Of a stretch of DNA of 64,000 bases, positions 48,624-59,663 are shown piece by piece. The first letter of the stretch is position 1; every line of letters starts with the position of its first letter. The translations under genes were made by a program, and so were the position numbers. Below the pieces are notes generated by a model, which ran no database searches, was not told the origin of the DNA, and was given only the letters and a program-made list of their open reading frames with translations. The stretch is from Calycina herbarum (lineage: Eukaryota > Ascomycota > Leotiomycetes > Helotiales > Pezizellaceae), in assembly GCA_001414485.1 (NCBI GenBank), contig LLEY01000037.1:248001-312000 (forward strand), in the 5' to 3' direction.

Positions 48624-48899
48624 ATGTTACTGAGATGGTTCATGGCGCATAACTTTAAGCGAGGGCAAACCGAAGCTAATGCGTACACTTATTTCAACGA
48701 GGGTGACAGAGCTTTCGTAACACGCGATCATCATCCCAGCGATCCAACCTTACCACCAATAGGAATCATCAAGTCCAATGTTCAATCCGAAAGTGGTGGG
48801 ATTGTGCAATTGGTGACTTTTGAGGTTGGTGGGGAAGAAAAGACTGAACTGGTAGAAACAAGGCATCTCAAGGGTTCGTGGAATGGCCAGAGAGTGTAA
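48624..48899 (+). CDS. Small hypothetical protein
   Basis: An open frame of 91 codons with normal fungal codon use; a second ATG at 48645 (MAHNFKRGQ...) has a better start context. It is a soluble, acidic protein without signal peptide or membrane segment. The middle (YFNEGDRAFVTRDHHPSDP, then GGIVQLVTFEVGGEEKTELV) alternates like a small beta-barrel, perhaps SH3-like. I do not recognise a family. It could be the last exon of a longer gene beginning upstream. Confidence 0.45.
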   Translation: MLLRWFMAHNFKRGQTEANAYTYFNEGDRAFVTRDHHPSDPTLPPIGIIKSNVQSESGGIVQLVTFEVGGEEKTELVETRHLKGSWNGQRV

Positions 48900-49140
48900 A
48901 ATTGTGGCGGAGGCGTTGTTTGCTTCAGACTCCTAGTGTATGTAGTGTTCAATCAAGCGATGCTCTCCGATTCGAATTTCATAAACTTCTCGTCGCACAA
49001 ACGGGTTGCCGCATAGAAGGTTGCCTCGAACGTGAAATGCAACTTACTCCGCCTTGATCTTTCTCATTATATAGACAGAGCAAAGCGCTCGTCGCGTGAA
49101 TCATCATCTCTGCGTTTTTTCGATCATACCATATCTCAAC

Positions 49141-50595
49141 ATGGCTAGCGGTACCGAGGATTCGATGGAGAAAGGAGCGGTTCTTAAATCTTCCAATCTA
49201 CCTGAATGCGATGAAACGATGCAGCAACACAATGCCCAAGCTGCTCAAGAGCATGAGGCTGGTATAATAAGCACCTGGAGAATCCGCATCCAGTTACTGA
49301 TGATTGGGAAACAGATACGTGCGCAACGAGTTCCATTGGATGTGTAGAATACCTGAAGCATATTTTTAGCCCCCGCAAAAGACCGACAGAGACCGAATTC
49401 CCATCTCTCAACATCACGAGTTTGGTTCAACCCCGTACGCTGATTCATGCATGCCAAAAACAAAACTCACTAATCTAGAACAGTACAGGAATATCCTAAA
49501 GGATACCCGTATCTAGCAGCCTTGCTCAACTTTGAGGAAAACTTTATGATCTACAGACGTTTCGGATATCTGCAAGCACGAATTTTGCTTTACAAACAGG
49601 ATGAGTTGAAGAGCCTTGAGCATAAATTGGAAGACACGGACAGGATAGATCGCAATCTGCGACCCGAGCTCCTCCGTTCTAGGGACGCACAACAATCGCA
49701 AGAGATAGAAGTCGCAAAAGAATATCGCAGAGAGCTTATGTATGAGATTGAGCAAAAATTCAAAGAATATGGTGAGTTTCGAAGACCCGTTTATGAGGAA
49801 CAAGAGCTGACCAGAGGAATGAACCAACCAGCAGGACTTTTGACTACCGCCCGAGACCTTGCCGCCTTCAATCCACCACCCGAATACAGTTACAAAAATA
49901 TCAAGAACTACTACCGCAGGGAGATCCCCGTAATCTACGAGGATTCGCACATATACTACAAGGAAGATCTTGTAACTTTGAAGCCTGGGAGGGAGCACTC
50001 ATGGCTTGATTCTTTTGTAGAAAGAATTCTGCAAAAGATGGCGAGTAATGAAACAATTTATGTGAGCACTCTGGTAACGGAAGAAGGCCGAAAGAAGAGA
50101 TTCAGTACTGACTGGACAACTCGTTACAGCACATTTTCGCTTCTGCCGTATGGATCAATCCCCCCCCCTGTTTAACTTATGCTGAATTCCCACAGAACGT
50201 CAGAGAGTTTTCCAGTTCTGCTAGACAATATGATGTAACACTCTTCAGCAGAAACCGCATCGAAATCACAGTTTCAGTCATCATTATGATGACCATTCTC
50301 GCGCTGCTTGTCTGCCCCATCTATATCCTGTCGAGATTAACAGGACCAGCCGAAGCAGACCCAGCGGATGGGGCAACCAGGACAATATCTATCACAGTAG
50401 TGATTTAAGGGGCATTTACCGGCCTTTTCTCAACCGCCCTCTCCTTATTCACTCGAGCAAAACGACACGAGATTTTAGCATCCGCGGCTGCGTAAGCTCC
50501 CCTAAATCTCATGTTTGACCCGGAAAGATCTAACTGTGTATTGCAGATATTGTGCGGTTCTAGTTGTTTTTATTGGAAATCTGGGACAGAAATGA
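49141..50595 (+). pseudogene. DUF6594-type membrane protein gene, apparently broken
   Basis: The sequence has the layout of fungal DUF6594 proteins: an N-terminal YPKGYPYLAALLNFEENFMI segment (49492 onwards), FRRFGYLQARILLYKQDEL (about 49560-49615), a Glu/Arg-rich coiled region, LVTLKPGREHSWLDS (about 49970-50010), then hydrophobic helices (ITVSVIIMMTILALLVCPIY at about 50270-50330, GAFTGLFSTALSLFTRAKRH, and CAVLVVFIGNLGQK at the end). Probable exon 1 is 49141-49261 and exon 2 starts at 49484 (CTAAT branch site, CAG acceptor). A last intron is likely at 50489-50546. Two defects: the frame shifts at a run of nine C (50160-50168), and TAA at 50406-50408 interrupts the membrane part. A short intron could bypass the first but not obviously the second. 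Confidence 0.7.
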
Positions 50596-52101
50596 GAGCG
50601 GGGGGATTTGAGAGTTCTTGGCAATACACGTGACAATGAATTTCTTCTTTGAAGGATTCTTTGAGTTCTAATTTACATAATCTGTTCGATAATAATTTTC
50701 CAATTACCAACTTGCGAACTCGAGATAGACTCATCAAAACTTGAAGTTCAAACTCACGTGGTCAAAGTCGCTCCTTCCCTCAACAGAGGTTTGCTCCGAC
50801 CTAGTCTAGGTCTAGACCCTTTCTTGAACTTAATATTCCGCGCTCTCAAAAACTGGGTCATTAGCTTCTTTACCCACCTTCCAGGGAAACAAGCTTGCCT
50901 CGTGCCTTCCTCGTCATTTTCATCAACTCCATCTTACCTAAATGTACCTACGAGTCGCAAGAATGTGAACTAAATCATCCAGAAATCGGCAAAAAGTTTA
51001 CGCCAGAGCGCTCGAAGACTTGCAAGAAAATATCTTCAACAGTGCAAATACCATTATAGCTGATGGCTTGTAAATCACTTCCTCCCAAATTTCGGAAATT
51101 TCCGGTAGACAAGCAAGATCTATATGAAAATAAACAATTCCTCTCCTCTTCTTCTTAGCTCATCTCATCTTCCATTCATCCGTCTTATCATCTCCATTTG
51201 TTGCCCAATCAATATGTGGGAAACTTTCCCATCTGGCATCCACCACCTCCTCATATTACTGGTAGCCAAAGCACACCCATCAATATTCACCTCCAGTTAT
51301 GTTCTGGACGAAAGAGGTTGAGGTTGGTAGAAAGAGTGTCTTAGGAGCTTAGTTTGAAGACTGGGCGATTGGACAGGAGAGAAAGCGCTTGTTTCTTAAG
51401 CTGGTCCAGACCGAGGTAAAAATTTGAAAGGCAGGAGCGAGGCAAAACAAGTGTCTTGCTGGTTTCTTGTTTGGACCGAGACGAGCCGAATCTTGAAGGG
51501 AAGGAGCGAGGGAACTCAAACTGCACGTCAGATATGCTTTTAGAGATATTGATGCAGAAGGAGCGAGGGAGTTGGTCAAAAGGACGCGCTTTTCCTAAAA
51601 CATTTTTCTGTCTCTCGCACACCTCTCGCAAAGTGTTCTCTCAAACTTCCTGGCGGTACTCCACCCTTCACGCCTCCTTACTTAGACGCGAGGTAGGAAA
51701 GCTTCGTGCCGACATTGTCAAAGCTGGGAGGAAGGCGCGTCTCTCGTCCGGTCTATTGTGGTCGTTCCTTCCCTGACTTCCCCAGTAAGCAGGTGACGGC
51801 ACTCAAGGTCGCTCCTTCCTTCTCACCTCAACCTTGTTGGGAGAAGCGACGACCTATATTGTGTCTAAGTCGCGCCTCCCCATTTCTGTGCCACCATGAG
51901 GTGGGCGAAAAACCGAAAATGGAAGGCACGACTCGGATTCACAATTCAGAAAATCAAAATTCTACCTACCTGCACACCCGACGACCTTCGTCGCACCCTT
52001 CATCACGATCGGGATTCAAATTTTCAAAAATCTCTCAGGGGGTATTTCATGGATCTAGTTTTATTATACATTCATGACACGCTCTCACTATGCTAACAAA
52101 T
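50596..52101. other. Intergenic, no gene supported
   Basis: Several short ORFs on both strands are probably chance. The core GTCGCTCCTTCC occurs at 50767 and 51808, and its reverse or near-reverse (GGAAGGAGCGA, GGCAGGAGCGA, AGAAGGAGCGA) at about 51430, 51499 and 51556, which hints at a small dispersed repeat or a decayed inverted unit. Confidence 0.4.
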
Positions 52102-53902
52102 TTAATCCTCATCCCAGTTCTAGCAGAACAATTAGCTATTAACTCTTCTAGTTTTTTACTGGGAATGAACTTACAGGGTTTGGTCCAGGAGGCTTAGGCC
52201 CACCGGCTTGTCGTGCGACAATAATTTGATCAACTGAGAGCACGGTTCTTGCAGCCTCGGTGGCAAGCTTGATAGCCCAGCTCTTCGCAATCATCAAATC
52301 TAGAATTCCTTCATCCTTTGCGTCTAGGGTACCGGTGTTGTCGTCGTTCTAAAAATAGTTAGTGTTTACCCTTTGAAAGGGAAAAAGGGGGAATATCATA
52401 CCTCGATATCAACACCAGTGGTCCAGTCATCCCGCTTGTGATGGGCTGTGTAAAGTCTGCTCAAAACTTCCGTGGCATCCAAACCAGCACTTTCAGCAAG
52501 TGTTCTTGGGATAACCTCGAAAGCCTCTCCGAATTTGCGAATAGAGTACTGAGCAATACCTGGAGTTTTATCTCCAAAGGTCTGTATCCGCTCAACCAAC
52601 TGCAACTCTGTGGCTCCAGCACCAGGCACCAGTCTTGGGTCTCTTGTGATAGCCTTGACAACATTAACTCCATCATCGACCGCTCGCTCGATGTCATCTA
52701 AGTGGTTTTGTGTAGCACCCCGGATGACAAGGGTAGCTGTTCTTGTCGTCTCGTTCTCTTGTCTGAAAACTGTGACTCGATCTCCACCAATCTCAAGTGT
52801 CTCGACAACATCAACACTTCCCATCTCATCGGGCATTGGTGCTCCTAATCTAGCCAGAGGAGTTGCACCAACCACTCTACATAATCTTCGGAGTTCAAAT
52901 TTGCTGAGAATTCGGATAACAAGGATACCAAATCGGTTTAGGTAGTGCATAGCAAGCTCTCCAACTGTGGATCCAGCAACCACTACTCGCATACCAGAGT
53001 CGTATAACTCTTTGATGGCAGTCTCGAGCTGGCTCTCCTCTCCCTTTGTGAAATCCAACATCTCCTTGGCGTTGTGCAACAAAACTGTTCCTTTCGTCTC
53101 GGTTTGACTGGTATCGATTGGGCATGAGAAGACACCAACTCGGGCTCTGACTGCCTTCTTGACTGATCCGTCTGGCTCACGTCCGAAAACCATTCCCTTG
53201 ACCACCCGACTCTGGTCCAAACTTCCTCCCATAATCTTGACGACTCGGATGTTGTCGACATTGAAGTTGATAGGGTTCTTTGGGAGAACTGCCAAAACGG
53301 CCTCGGAGACCATATCTGCCAAGAAGTCCTCATTCCCATTCTGTTTGCTGGCAATAACCGTTCGGATGGCTTTGCTTAATTCCTCCTTTGATCGGATATC
53401 CTCGACTTTATCGACAACCAAGTTTTCAAGCTCCTCCAAAGCAAACTTTTGTGCCATCTCGTATCCTCTAATCACATCGCTGGTCTTCAATCCCATTCGC
53501 AGAAGCTCTTCTGCCTTCTTGAGGAGTTCACCGGCAAGAACGATAACCAAATTTGTGGCATCTCCCATTTCTGCTTCTTGTTGTTGACTGGCCATAACCA
53601 CCAGTTTTGCGGCTGGGTGAACTACATCGAGTTCTCTGAGGATAGTGGCAGCGTCGGAGGTGAGAATCATCTTCTGCAGATGGTTGATGACAATCTTATT
53701 TCGGCCATAAGGTCCTAAGGATGTTTGTACCGTCGAAGTGATCGTTCGACAAGCGTCGATATTTCGAAGAACGGCGCCATCCTCGGATTCATAGCTAAAA
53801 TAGATCAGTTGCTGAGACTAGGAGAGTAAGAAGGGGGATTTACTTTTGATAACCCTGCTTGAACAGGTTGGCATTCGGGGCATTTGGGATGTTGAGAGAC
53901 AT
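52102..53902 (-). CDS. CCT8: Chaperonin-containing T-complex (CCT/TRiC) subunit theta
   Basis: CCT8 is one of eight subunits of the cytosolic group II chaperonin that folds actin, tubulin and other proteins. Minus-strand exons: 53844-53902, 52402-53794, 52175-52348, 52102-52119, giving about 547 aa, the usual length. Introns are 49, 53 and 55 bp with GT-AG ends. Landmarks: TSLGPYGRNKIVINHLQKM (residues about 45-62), the nucleotide-binding GDATN at about 97-101 (Ala in place of the middle Gly of GDGT, as I recall for other fungal theta subunits), ITRDPRLVPGAGATELQL with the catalytic-domain GAGA-like loop, and DNTGTLDAKDEGILDLMIAK near the end. The last exon encodes only NWDED plus stop; a longer reading through GTAAGT would end in a different tail. 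It is transcribed divergently from the HMG-box gene. Confidence 0.95.
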
Positions 53903-54250
53903 GCTGGGCGATTTGCGGGGTTGGAGTTCAGATGTTATGGAAATCAGAAATAGCTTCCTCTCCCACCGCGTCGTGCCTGGCAAGGCAACTCGAAAATTCG
54001 CAGAGCTCAACGCGAATTAAGGTTATTACTAAGCATCTCGGTGGGACTTCGGCACGATGTCATTGGTGCGGAATATCCTTCTTCCGCCAAGGCTAGAACA
54101 TCGGAATCCAGTCGCGACGATGTCCTCCTCACGTCTCCCAAAGCCGAATTGCACCCTGTTTGCGCCAACCCAGAATTGGAATTGGCAACATCATCCACCT
54201 CTACTGTGCTGCAGCTTTTTGATCAGCCGATAGCATCTCTTTCTTTCGCC
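53903..54250. promoter_or_regulatory. Divergent promoter region between CCT8 and the HMG-box gene
   Basis: Only 348 bp separate the two start codons, so both promoters must lie here. I see no clear TATA box. Pyrimidine-rich stretches (for example TAGCTTCCTCTCCCACC at 53951) are typical of fungal promoters. Confidence 0.6.
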
Positions 54251-55358
54251 ATGGCGCCCCCTACTGGTAAGTGTTATTTCACCCTTAATTTCACCTCCTT
54301 GAACGAGGTAATGGGGCGATGACGACTCGCCTCGAAGAAGACTGCGATGGCTGTGATGGAATTTGGAATAGTTTAGGAAACAACCCAAAGGATCATACTA
54401 ACTCATACAGGCGTTCACGCAGGCGTTCCGCCGACTCTCGCTCCATCAGTGGAGGAAGCATACCGCCGGAAATGTATCCAACTCAAGCAACGAATCAATG
54501 AAATAGAGCACGACAATTATTCCGTCCAACTACGTGTAACCAGACTCGAGCGCGGAGTTCAGAAGATACGCTTGGAGCGGGCATTCCTTCTTGAGCAACT
54601 CGCAAAGCGGACGAGCACAAACGTTGAGGATTCAGATGGTAGCCCCAGCCCTCCTCCAACTGTGAGTATTTGTGCTCCAATTTCCCCCCATATTTAGAAT
54701 TAAATGTACAGCTCAACTAACGCTACCCTTGTAGCCAAAAGAAAAACCTCTGCGAAATAAACGCGGCCATCGTAAACCATCTTTCCTCAATAATCTGGGA
54801 GAGGCTTCTGCTGGAAACGCATTTATTCAACAAGGGCCTGTCACCCTCTCCCCATCATCCGACGCATTTTCACACAACGTTCTCGAATCCAATACCGTCC
54901 GCAATTCCACACCTCAAGCCGCAGCATCTAAGCGATTGCTTACAAACAGCAATGGTTTAGCTGCTGGAGCCTCAGCCACACTCCCACGAAAACCCAAAAG
55001 CGGTTTCGACCTATATTGCAATGAAACCCGATCTGTTCTACTGGCCAATAATGCCGAAGCTGCGGCTGGAAACGAGTTTGACGTTGAGAAAAGTCTTGCT
55101 GTTGGATGGCGCGAATTGGACGATGAACGAAAGAATGATTTTGTGAGACGTTTTGAGCAGATCAAGAAGGGCGTTGCGAGTGAAAAGACACCGGCTGCTG
55201 CCCCCAAACAGGTGGTCGTTGATGGCGAATCGCAACCTGCTAGCACTGCTCCAACTGTGGATGACCCAGATGAGGATATTGAGATGGGAGAAGACAAACC
55301 TGAACCAGCACCGCCTGTTGAAGCTGCGGGTGGATTTACTGCTGTTAATCGTGGATAG
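54251..55358 (+). CDS. HMG-box protein, similar to the INO80 subunit Nhp10
   Basis: Three exons (54251-54266, 54411-54661, 54735-55358) code for 296 aa; intron 1 has an ACTAAC branch site at about 54398. Residues about 18-60 form a charged coiled coil (EEAYRRKCIQLKQRINEIEH onwards). A Ser/Pro linker and a basic stretch (PLRNKRGHRK) follow. The HMG box is at about 174-235: PRKPKSGFDLYCNETRSVL, then VGWRELDDERKNDFVRRFEQ, with the aromatic Phe/Tyr and Trp core positions. The tail is acidic and Pro/Ala-rich. A coiled coil ahead of one HMG box and an acidic tail fit fungal Nhp10-like subunits of the INO80 chromatin remodeller; that name is inference. It would act in the nucleus, binding nucleosomes or DNA ends. 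Confidence 0.85.
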
Positions 55359-56587
55359 ACGGGAGCGCAACTTCTACGCAATTCCGGGTTTTTATCTCCC
55401 AAGTTCTCATTATTTTATGTTTCCTTTTTCTCATGATCATCGGTGGTAATGGATGATGAATTTTGCGCACGCATGGCGTTCTGGGTGGAGTTATGGGGTA
55501 GATTGCTCTGGAAAAGGAAGGATAGCAGTCGCACCTGCTAATGTACTAACACCAACCATGGAGTCTTCTGGCACAGAAGATACATCAAAAGTTTCTAGAA
55601 TCTGGACGCTTATCACGATTGGCTTATCAGACAATTCTATGATAGAGCCTAGGAATTTCTCTTTCGCGAAATGAAATAGTTGCGATATGATTTCTCTTCT
55701 CTGTGAATTTATAATTCCTACTACTCGTTTGCATTAGGTTGTTCAATGGGGGGGGTATAATAAAAAGGCTCTTTTGGCGACAAGAGAGATGCCGGAGAAT
55801 ATTTATTTGATGACTTTGGTGTCCAAGAACCTCAGTATTGTTTCTTTTACATGCTCTCTGGTCAACTCTCTCTTGATAAGAGTATCGCTGACTCTTTTCG
55901 CTGCCCTACCATTAGTTCTTGGTGCAAAGTGTTAGGGTGTGAAATATTACGGTCACGAACTTATATGGTTTTTGAAAGACGGAGGAAGGAAGCCAGCGAT
56001 TGGTAAAACATATCTTTTGTTTACAGCTACGGAGTACTGAGGGCACAAAACTTCCACTCACCCTTCCCGAAAACTGCATTAATGGGAGGGCATCCAAACC
56101 CTAAAGTAAGCTAGTCTCTTTCGCGATATTAAATGTTTTGCTGCACTTTTCAGTAAATCCTTCCAGGAATTGGCGGATGCCAGCTCGTTTCGGGATTTTA
56201 TTTACTTGCTTTTTGTACAACGGTACGACCCCATCTCCAATCACGACTCTTCTATTCCGCCACTTTCAAAAAGAGGCGTTCATTATTTTTGGATCCTTAT
56301 CACTGGTTGGTCGTTGATACGATCGTATTATTGTTTTTCATCTCGATTAGGTTGGGGTTTTCAGCCCCAGACCGGGGAGCTGAGACACGCTTTACCGCTC
56401 GCGGTGCCCACGCGGGAAGATGTGATGCAGGTTATCGGGGGGTAATAAGAGGGAGGTGTGCCGTTCTTTTACACCTGATCGCATTCTGTGTTGTTGCCAT
56501 TCTTTTTTCCGGTTGACTTGACTTGCATTGTATTGTTTGGGAGTGGTTAAAGTCGCTCGTTTATTCATCTATAATTTGGGGTTCAAT
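55359..56587. other. Intergenic region, no gene supported
   Basis: It contains the 3' end of the HMG-box gene and the promoter of the CFEM gene. Small ORFs (for example 56170-56445) lack coding character. The motif ACGGAGTAC occurs at 56028, and also at 61618. Confidence 0.5.
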
Positions 56588-57679
56588 ATGAAATCTCTTT
56601 TGGGGATAGGGTTGGGTTTGCAAATACTTGCTGCACCAGTACTTGCTCAAACTGGAGATATTCCGGCATGCGCTGTATGTATTGTGTTTATCCTGTTGAT
56701 TTAACCCCTCTTATTTGACTGTCAGCTCTAATATATTGTCCTCTAGGTCACCTGTTATCAAAGTGCCGTCGTCTATACTGGTTGCGCTACCGATGTAAGT
56801 ACTTCTCAAGTCAATGTTATATTTGAGAAACCATACAACTCTGGGAGATTGTTCTCAAGTCCTCGTCCTAGATTTTCCCCTGTGTGCTTGCTCGTCTAAT
56901 TCAACGTCCTCGATATCCTTAACTAATCTCATATTTCAACTCAGGATATCCTCTGCCAATGCGGCCCAGCAAGCGAAACAACAATCGTCCAAAACATCCT
57001 CACAAACTGTCTAGCAGGCGCCTGCTCGTCAACAGACATCCTCCTCTACCAAGTATGGGCAACCTCCGAATGTGCAGTCGCATCCGCAACTGCAACTCTC
57101 AAAACCGCTACCACGACTCCAAAACCTAGGACAACAACAGTAGCAGGTTCCCGTGCAACAGTCACTTCCTCTTACACCGCCCCAGCCTCATCCAGCGCAC
57201 CGAAGAAGAAATCTTATTTGGGAATCATCATCGGCTCAGTAGTGGGGGGGTTGATTCTAATAGGCTTGATATGTATGGGAGTTATCTTCTGTCTTTGGAG
57301 AAGGAGTAAGGCAAAGGCTAAGAGGAGGGCCGATGATGCTGCGGGGAAACCTATGATGCAACAACATAATCAACAAACCCAGGCAAATCAAAATTTGGCT
57401 CCTACCCATTTGCCGTACCAGGTACCTCTGGTTGCGGAACAGAAGATTGAAGATCCGAGGATTAATTCTGCGATGGTATCTCCTGTTTCGCAACTTTCGC
57501 CGATGGAGAAACTCCAGGGTGGACAAGGGGGAATTGGAGGTATGAGGCCGGACACTGTGGAGATGCAAGGGGAGGGGAGGAGGAATGACTTTGTTGAGAT
57601 GGGACCTGGGGAGGCGAGGAAGCTGGTGGGTGGCGTGGGACAGGAACCTGCTGAGATGGGTCCTGGTGGGAGGGGGTGA
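56588..57679 (+). CDS. CFEM-domain cell-surface protein with one transmembrane helix
   Basis: Three exons (56588-56674, 56747-56794, 56945-57679) give 289 aa. Residues 1-20 are a signal peptide (LLGIGLGLQILAAPVLA). The CFEM domain has the full set of eight cysteines, at residues 28, 32, 42, 49, 51, 67, 72 and 88, with Asp46 three positions before Cys49 (DDILCQC), where heme-binding CFEM proteins have their axial Asp. A Ser/Thr/Ala-rich stalk (90-130, probably O-glycosylated) precedes a transmembrane helix (about 137-162, YLGIIIGSVVGGLILIGLIC) and a basic stop-transfer RRSKAKAKRR. The cytoplasmic tail is Gln- then Gly/Met-rich. This layout suggests a plasma-membrane sensor or heme/iron-related surface protein; it is not the GPI-anchored type. 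Confidence 0.9.
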
Positions 57680-59663
57680 GGTTGGATTGCGGTAAATTGT
57701 TTTGGTCGAGAAGATGATTCAGATGGATTCTCGCAATGACGCTCCCATTCAAAATTTTCTGGTTCTCGACACACGAAACCAGAGTTACCAGACGAAGGAG
57801 CTCGACTTTTCCGAAATCTAAGTTGGGAGACGAAACCTTGGGACACTCAAATCCTTGATGGAATTCGAGGGGAATTCGTTGAGGTTGGGATTGTGAGAGC
57901 ATGGCAGATTGCCACAACAGTGTAGCCATATTTAATACCCAGAAGAGCGAGTCGGGAGTTCTGTTAAGTCATATTTATGGCTGGTGGTGTTATTTTTGAA
58001 ATATAGAATAGTGCTGAAAAGTGTAAAGTAGGGAAAATCCTCGGAATGATACCATAATATTCAAGTTAGATCTTTTTTATATATACTTTCCTACAGAAGA
58101 AGTAATCTTACTCTTCGGGTAGTTTGATGCACTCAATCCAGTTGAATCTCAATCAAGACCAAGGTGATTGGGAATCCCAAATATCAAAAAAAAAAAAAAA
58201 AGAGTTCAATACCACAGTTTCCAGCAATGAAATGAGAAGTAAAAACACAGCTTTCTACATAGCGGGACAAAGGAAGTTGACGTTCGAGAAACTGGTCTCA
58301 GGATGCAATCAACGTCAGTACGAAGTATCGAAGTTATATATCCACGACGAACTGAAAATGCAATTGCCAGAGAAGTTATTACGGACAACAAACATCAACA
58401 ACCCGTTGAAAGCCTAGAAATCAATCGACACCAAATGTAAGTTCGGTTGTAAGAACTGCAGTATCTGCAATCTGTCTATTTGAGCAATTGAGGCCAATTT
58501 ACTTGATCTTGATAGAAAGAGCAGAAGTCCCCTTTTTTTAGGATTGACATTGCGTAGTCGCGTACTTGAAGACCAACGCTGTATGTCAAGCTCGTAAAAC
58601 AAGGTTTGTTTTGTTGTAGCTAGATTATTCGAATCGTGGAGGCAACTTTGGTTTTGAATTTCGACGAGGTGGAAATCGAGGAATGTAGAAAATGGGGATC
58701 CTCCTCGGTTAGTACCATACTCCACAAGTCCATCTATCTTATACCAAAAAACTTGTTCCATGAGAACTTCTCATTAGTGAAATGCTGAGAGGGAGAAGTA
58801 TGAGTTCTCGTGTCTCGATGTATACTTGGGCGAGAATTGATTTTTAGACCTAGCTCTGACCGCGACTTTTAGCTCAAACGAATTGAGTTCAGTTCTTGTC
58901 ATGCCAGGTGACAGAAAATGTGTCCAAAATCAACTTCAAGTTCTATTATTTTTCATCTTCCATAAATTCATTCACGGAAAGAGCTTACAGTAGTTACTTC
59001 GAAGAATGAGGTTAATGATATGAACTTAGGGTAAATTACTTTTATCTTTTGTCTTCTCGCAAGTTCATTTATCAGACGAAATTATGTTAATTAGATGTGA
59101 GAATGAAATTAGTTGTATTAATTAGGGTGAATAAGAGTAAAGTGTAAATTAAATTCTTCTCAAATCTTCTTCTATCTAACTTCAATGTTCTAATTTTTCT
59201 GAAAATTTTCTTTTTATAAATCAGCTTACTGAGAAAAAAAACTTTGAAGGGAGATTAAGACAAAGCGGTATTCTACCATATATACAAGCAAATTCCCACA
59301 AATACTTGCTTTGCAAAGAGAGGCAAATGAAAGCGAGTTCGACGGTAGTAAAACTGAAGACCCCTGTGAGACCGGAGAACTCTGAGAAGTCAAGAGCGAG
59401 AAAGAGCGAGCATGCAGAAATAAACCTTTCTTCTTATGATCTTCGATCCAAGCCATGCGAAGACCTGTCATATGACAGCACCCGTTCCTCTTAGATCTCC
59501 CAGGTTTCTTCCAGCTACGGCGTCCGCCATAAACTTTCTTCCTTTCTGTGCGTAATTGTATATACATCCTTTAGTCGAGTCTCAGCTTTCAAATAGAAAT
59601 CTACCCAAAGAAATAATTGATTACATCAGGTATAAATCCGTTAAAAAAAGCCTCGTAATCACC
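57680..59663. other. Long intergenic region between convergent genes
   Basis: These 2 kb lie between the 3' ends of two convergent genes. A run of 16 A is at 58186-58201. The ORFs at 58124-58417, 58414-58761 and 59226-59567 show no recognisable domains and are probably chance. The stretch 58960-59240 is AT-rich. Confidence 0.5.
58186..58201 (+). repeat. Poly-A run of 16
   Basis: An uninterrupted A16 tract. No LINE-like or target-duplication context was found around it, so it is probably a simple repeat. Confidence 0.8.

Noticed and set aside
51341..52096. Overlapping ORFs on both strands (51341-51631, 51456-51776, 51706-52077, 51896-52096)
   Set aside because: They overlap in several frames, with no introns, domains or consistent codon use; a gene is not supported.
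56170..56516. Two overlapping ORFs upstream of the CFEM gene
   Set aside because: They overlap in different frames, show no recognisable domains and lie in the promoter region.
57388..57929. Long minus-strand ORFs opposite the CFEM protein tail
   Set aside because: They are Pro/Ser-rich shadows of the Gly/Met-rich coding tail.
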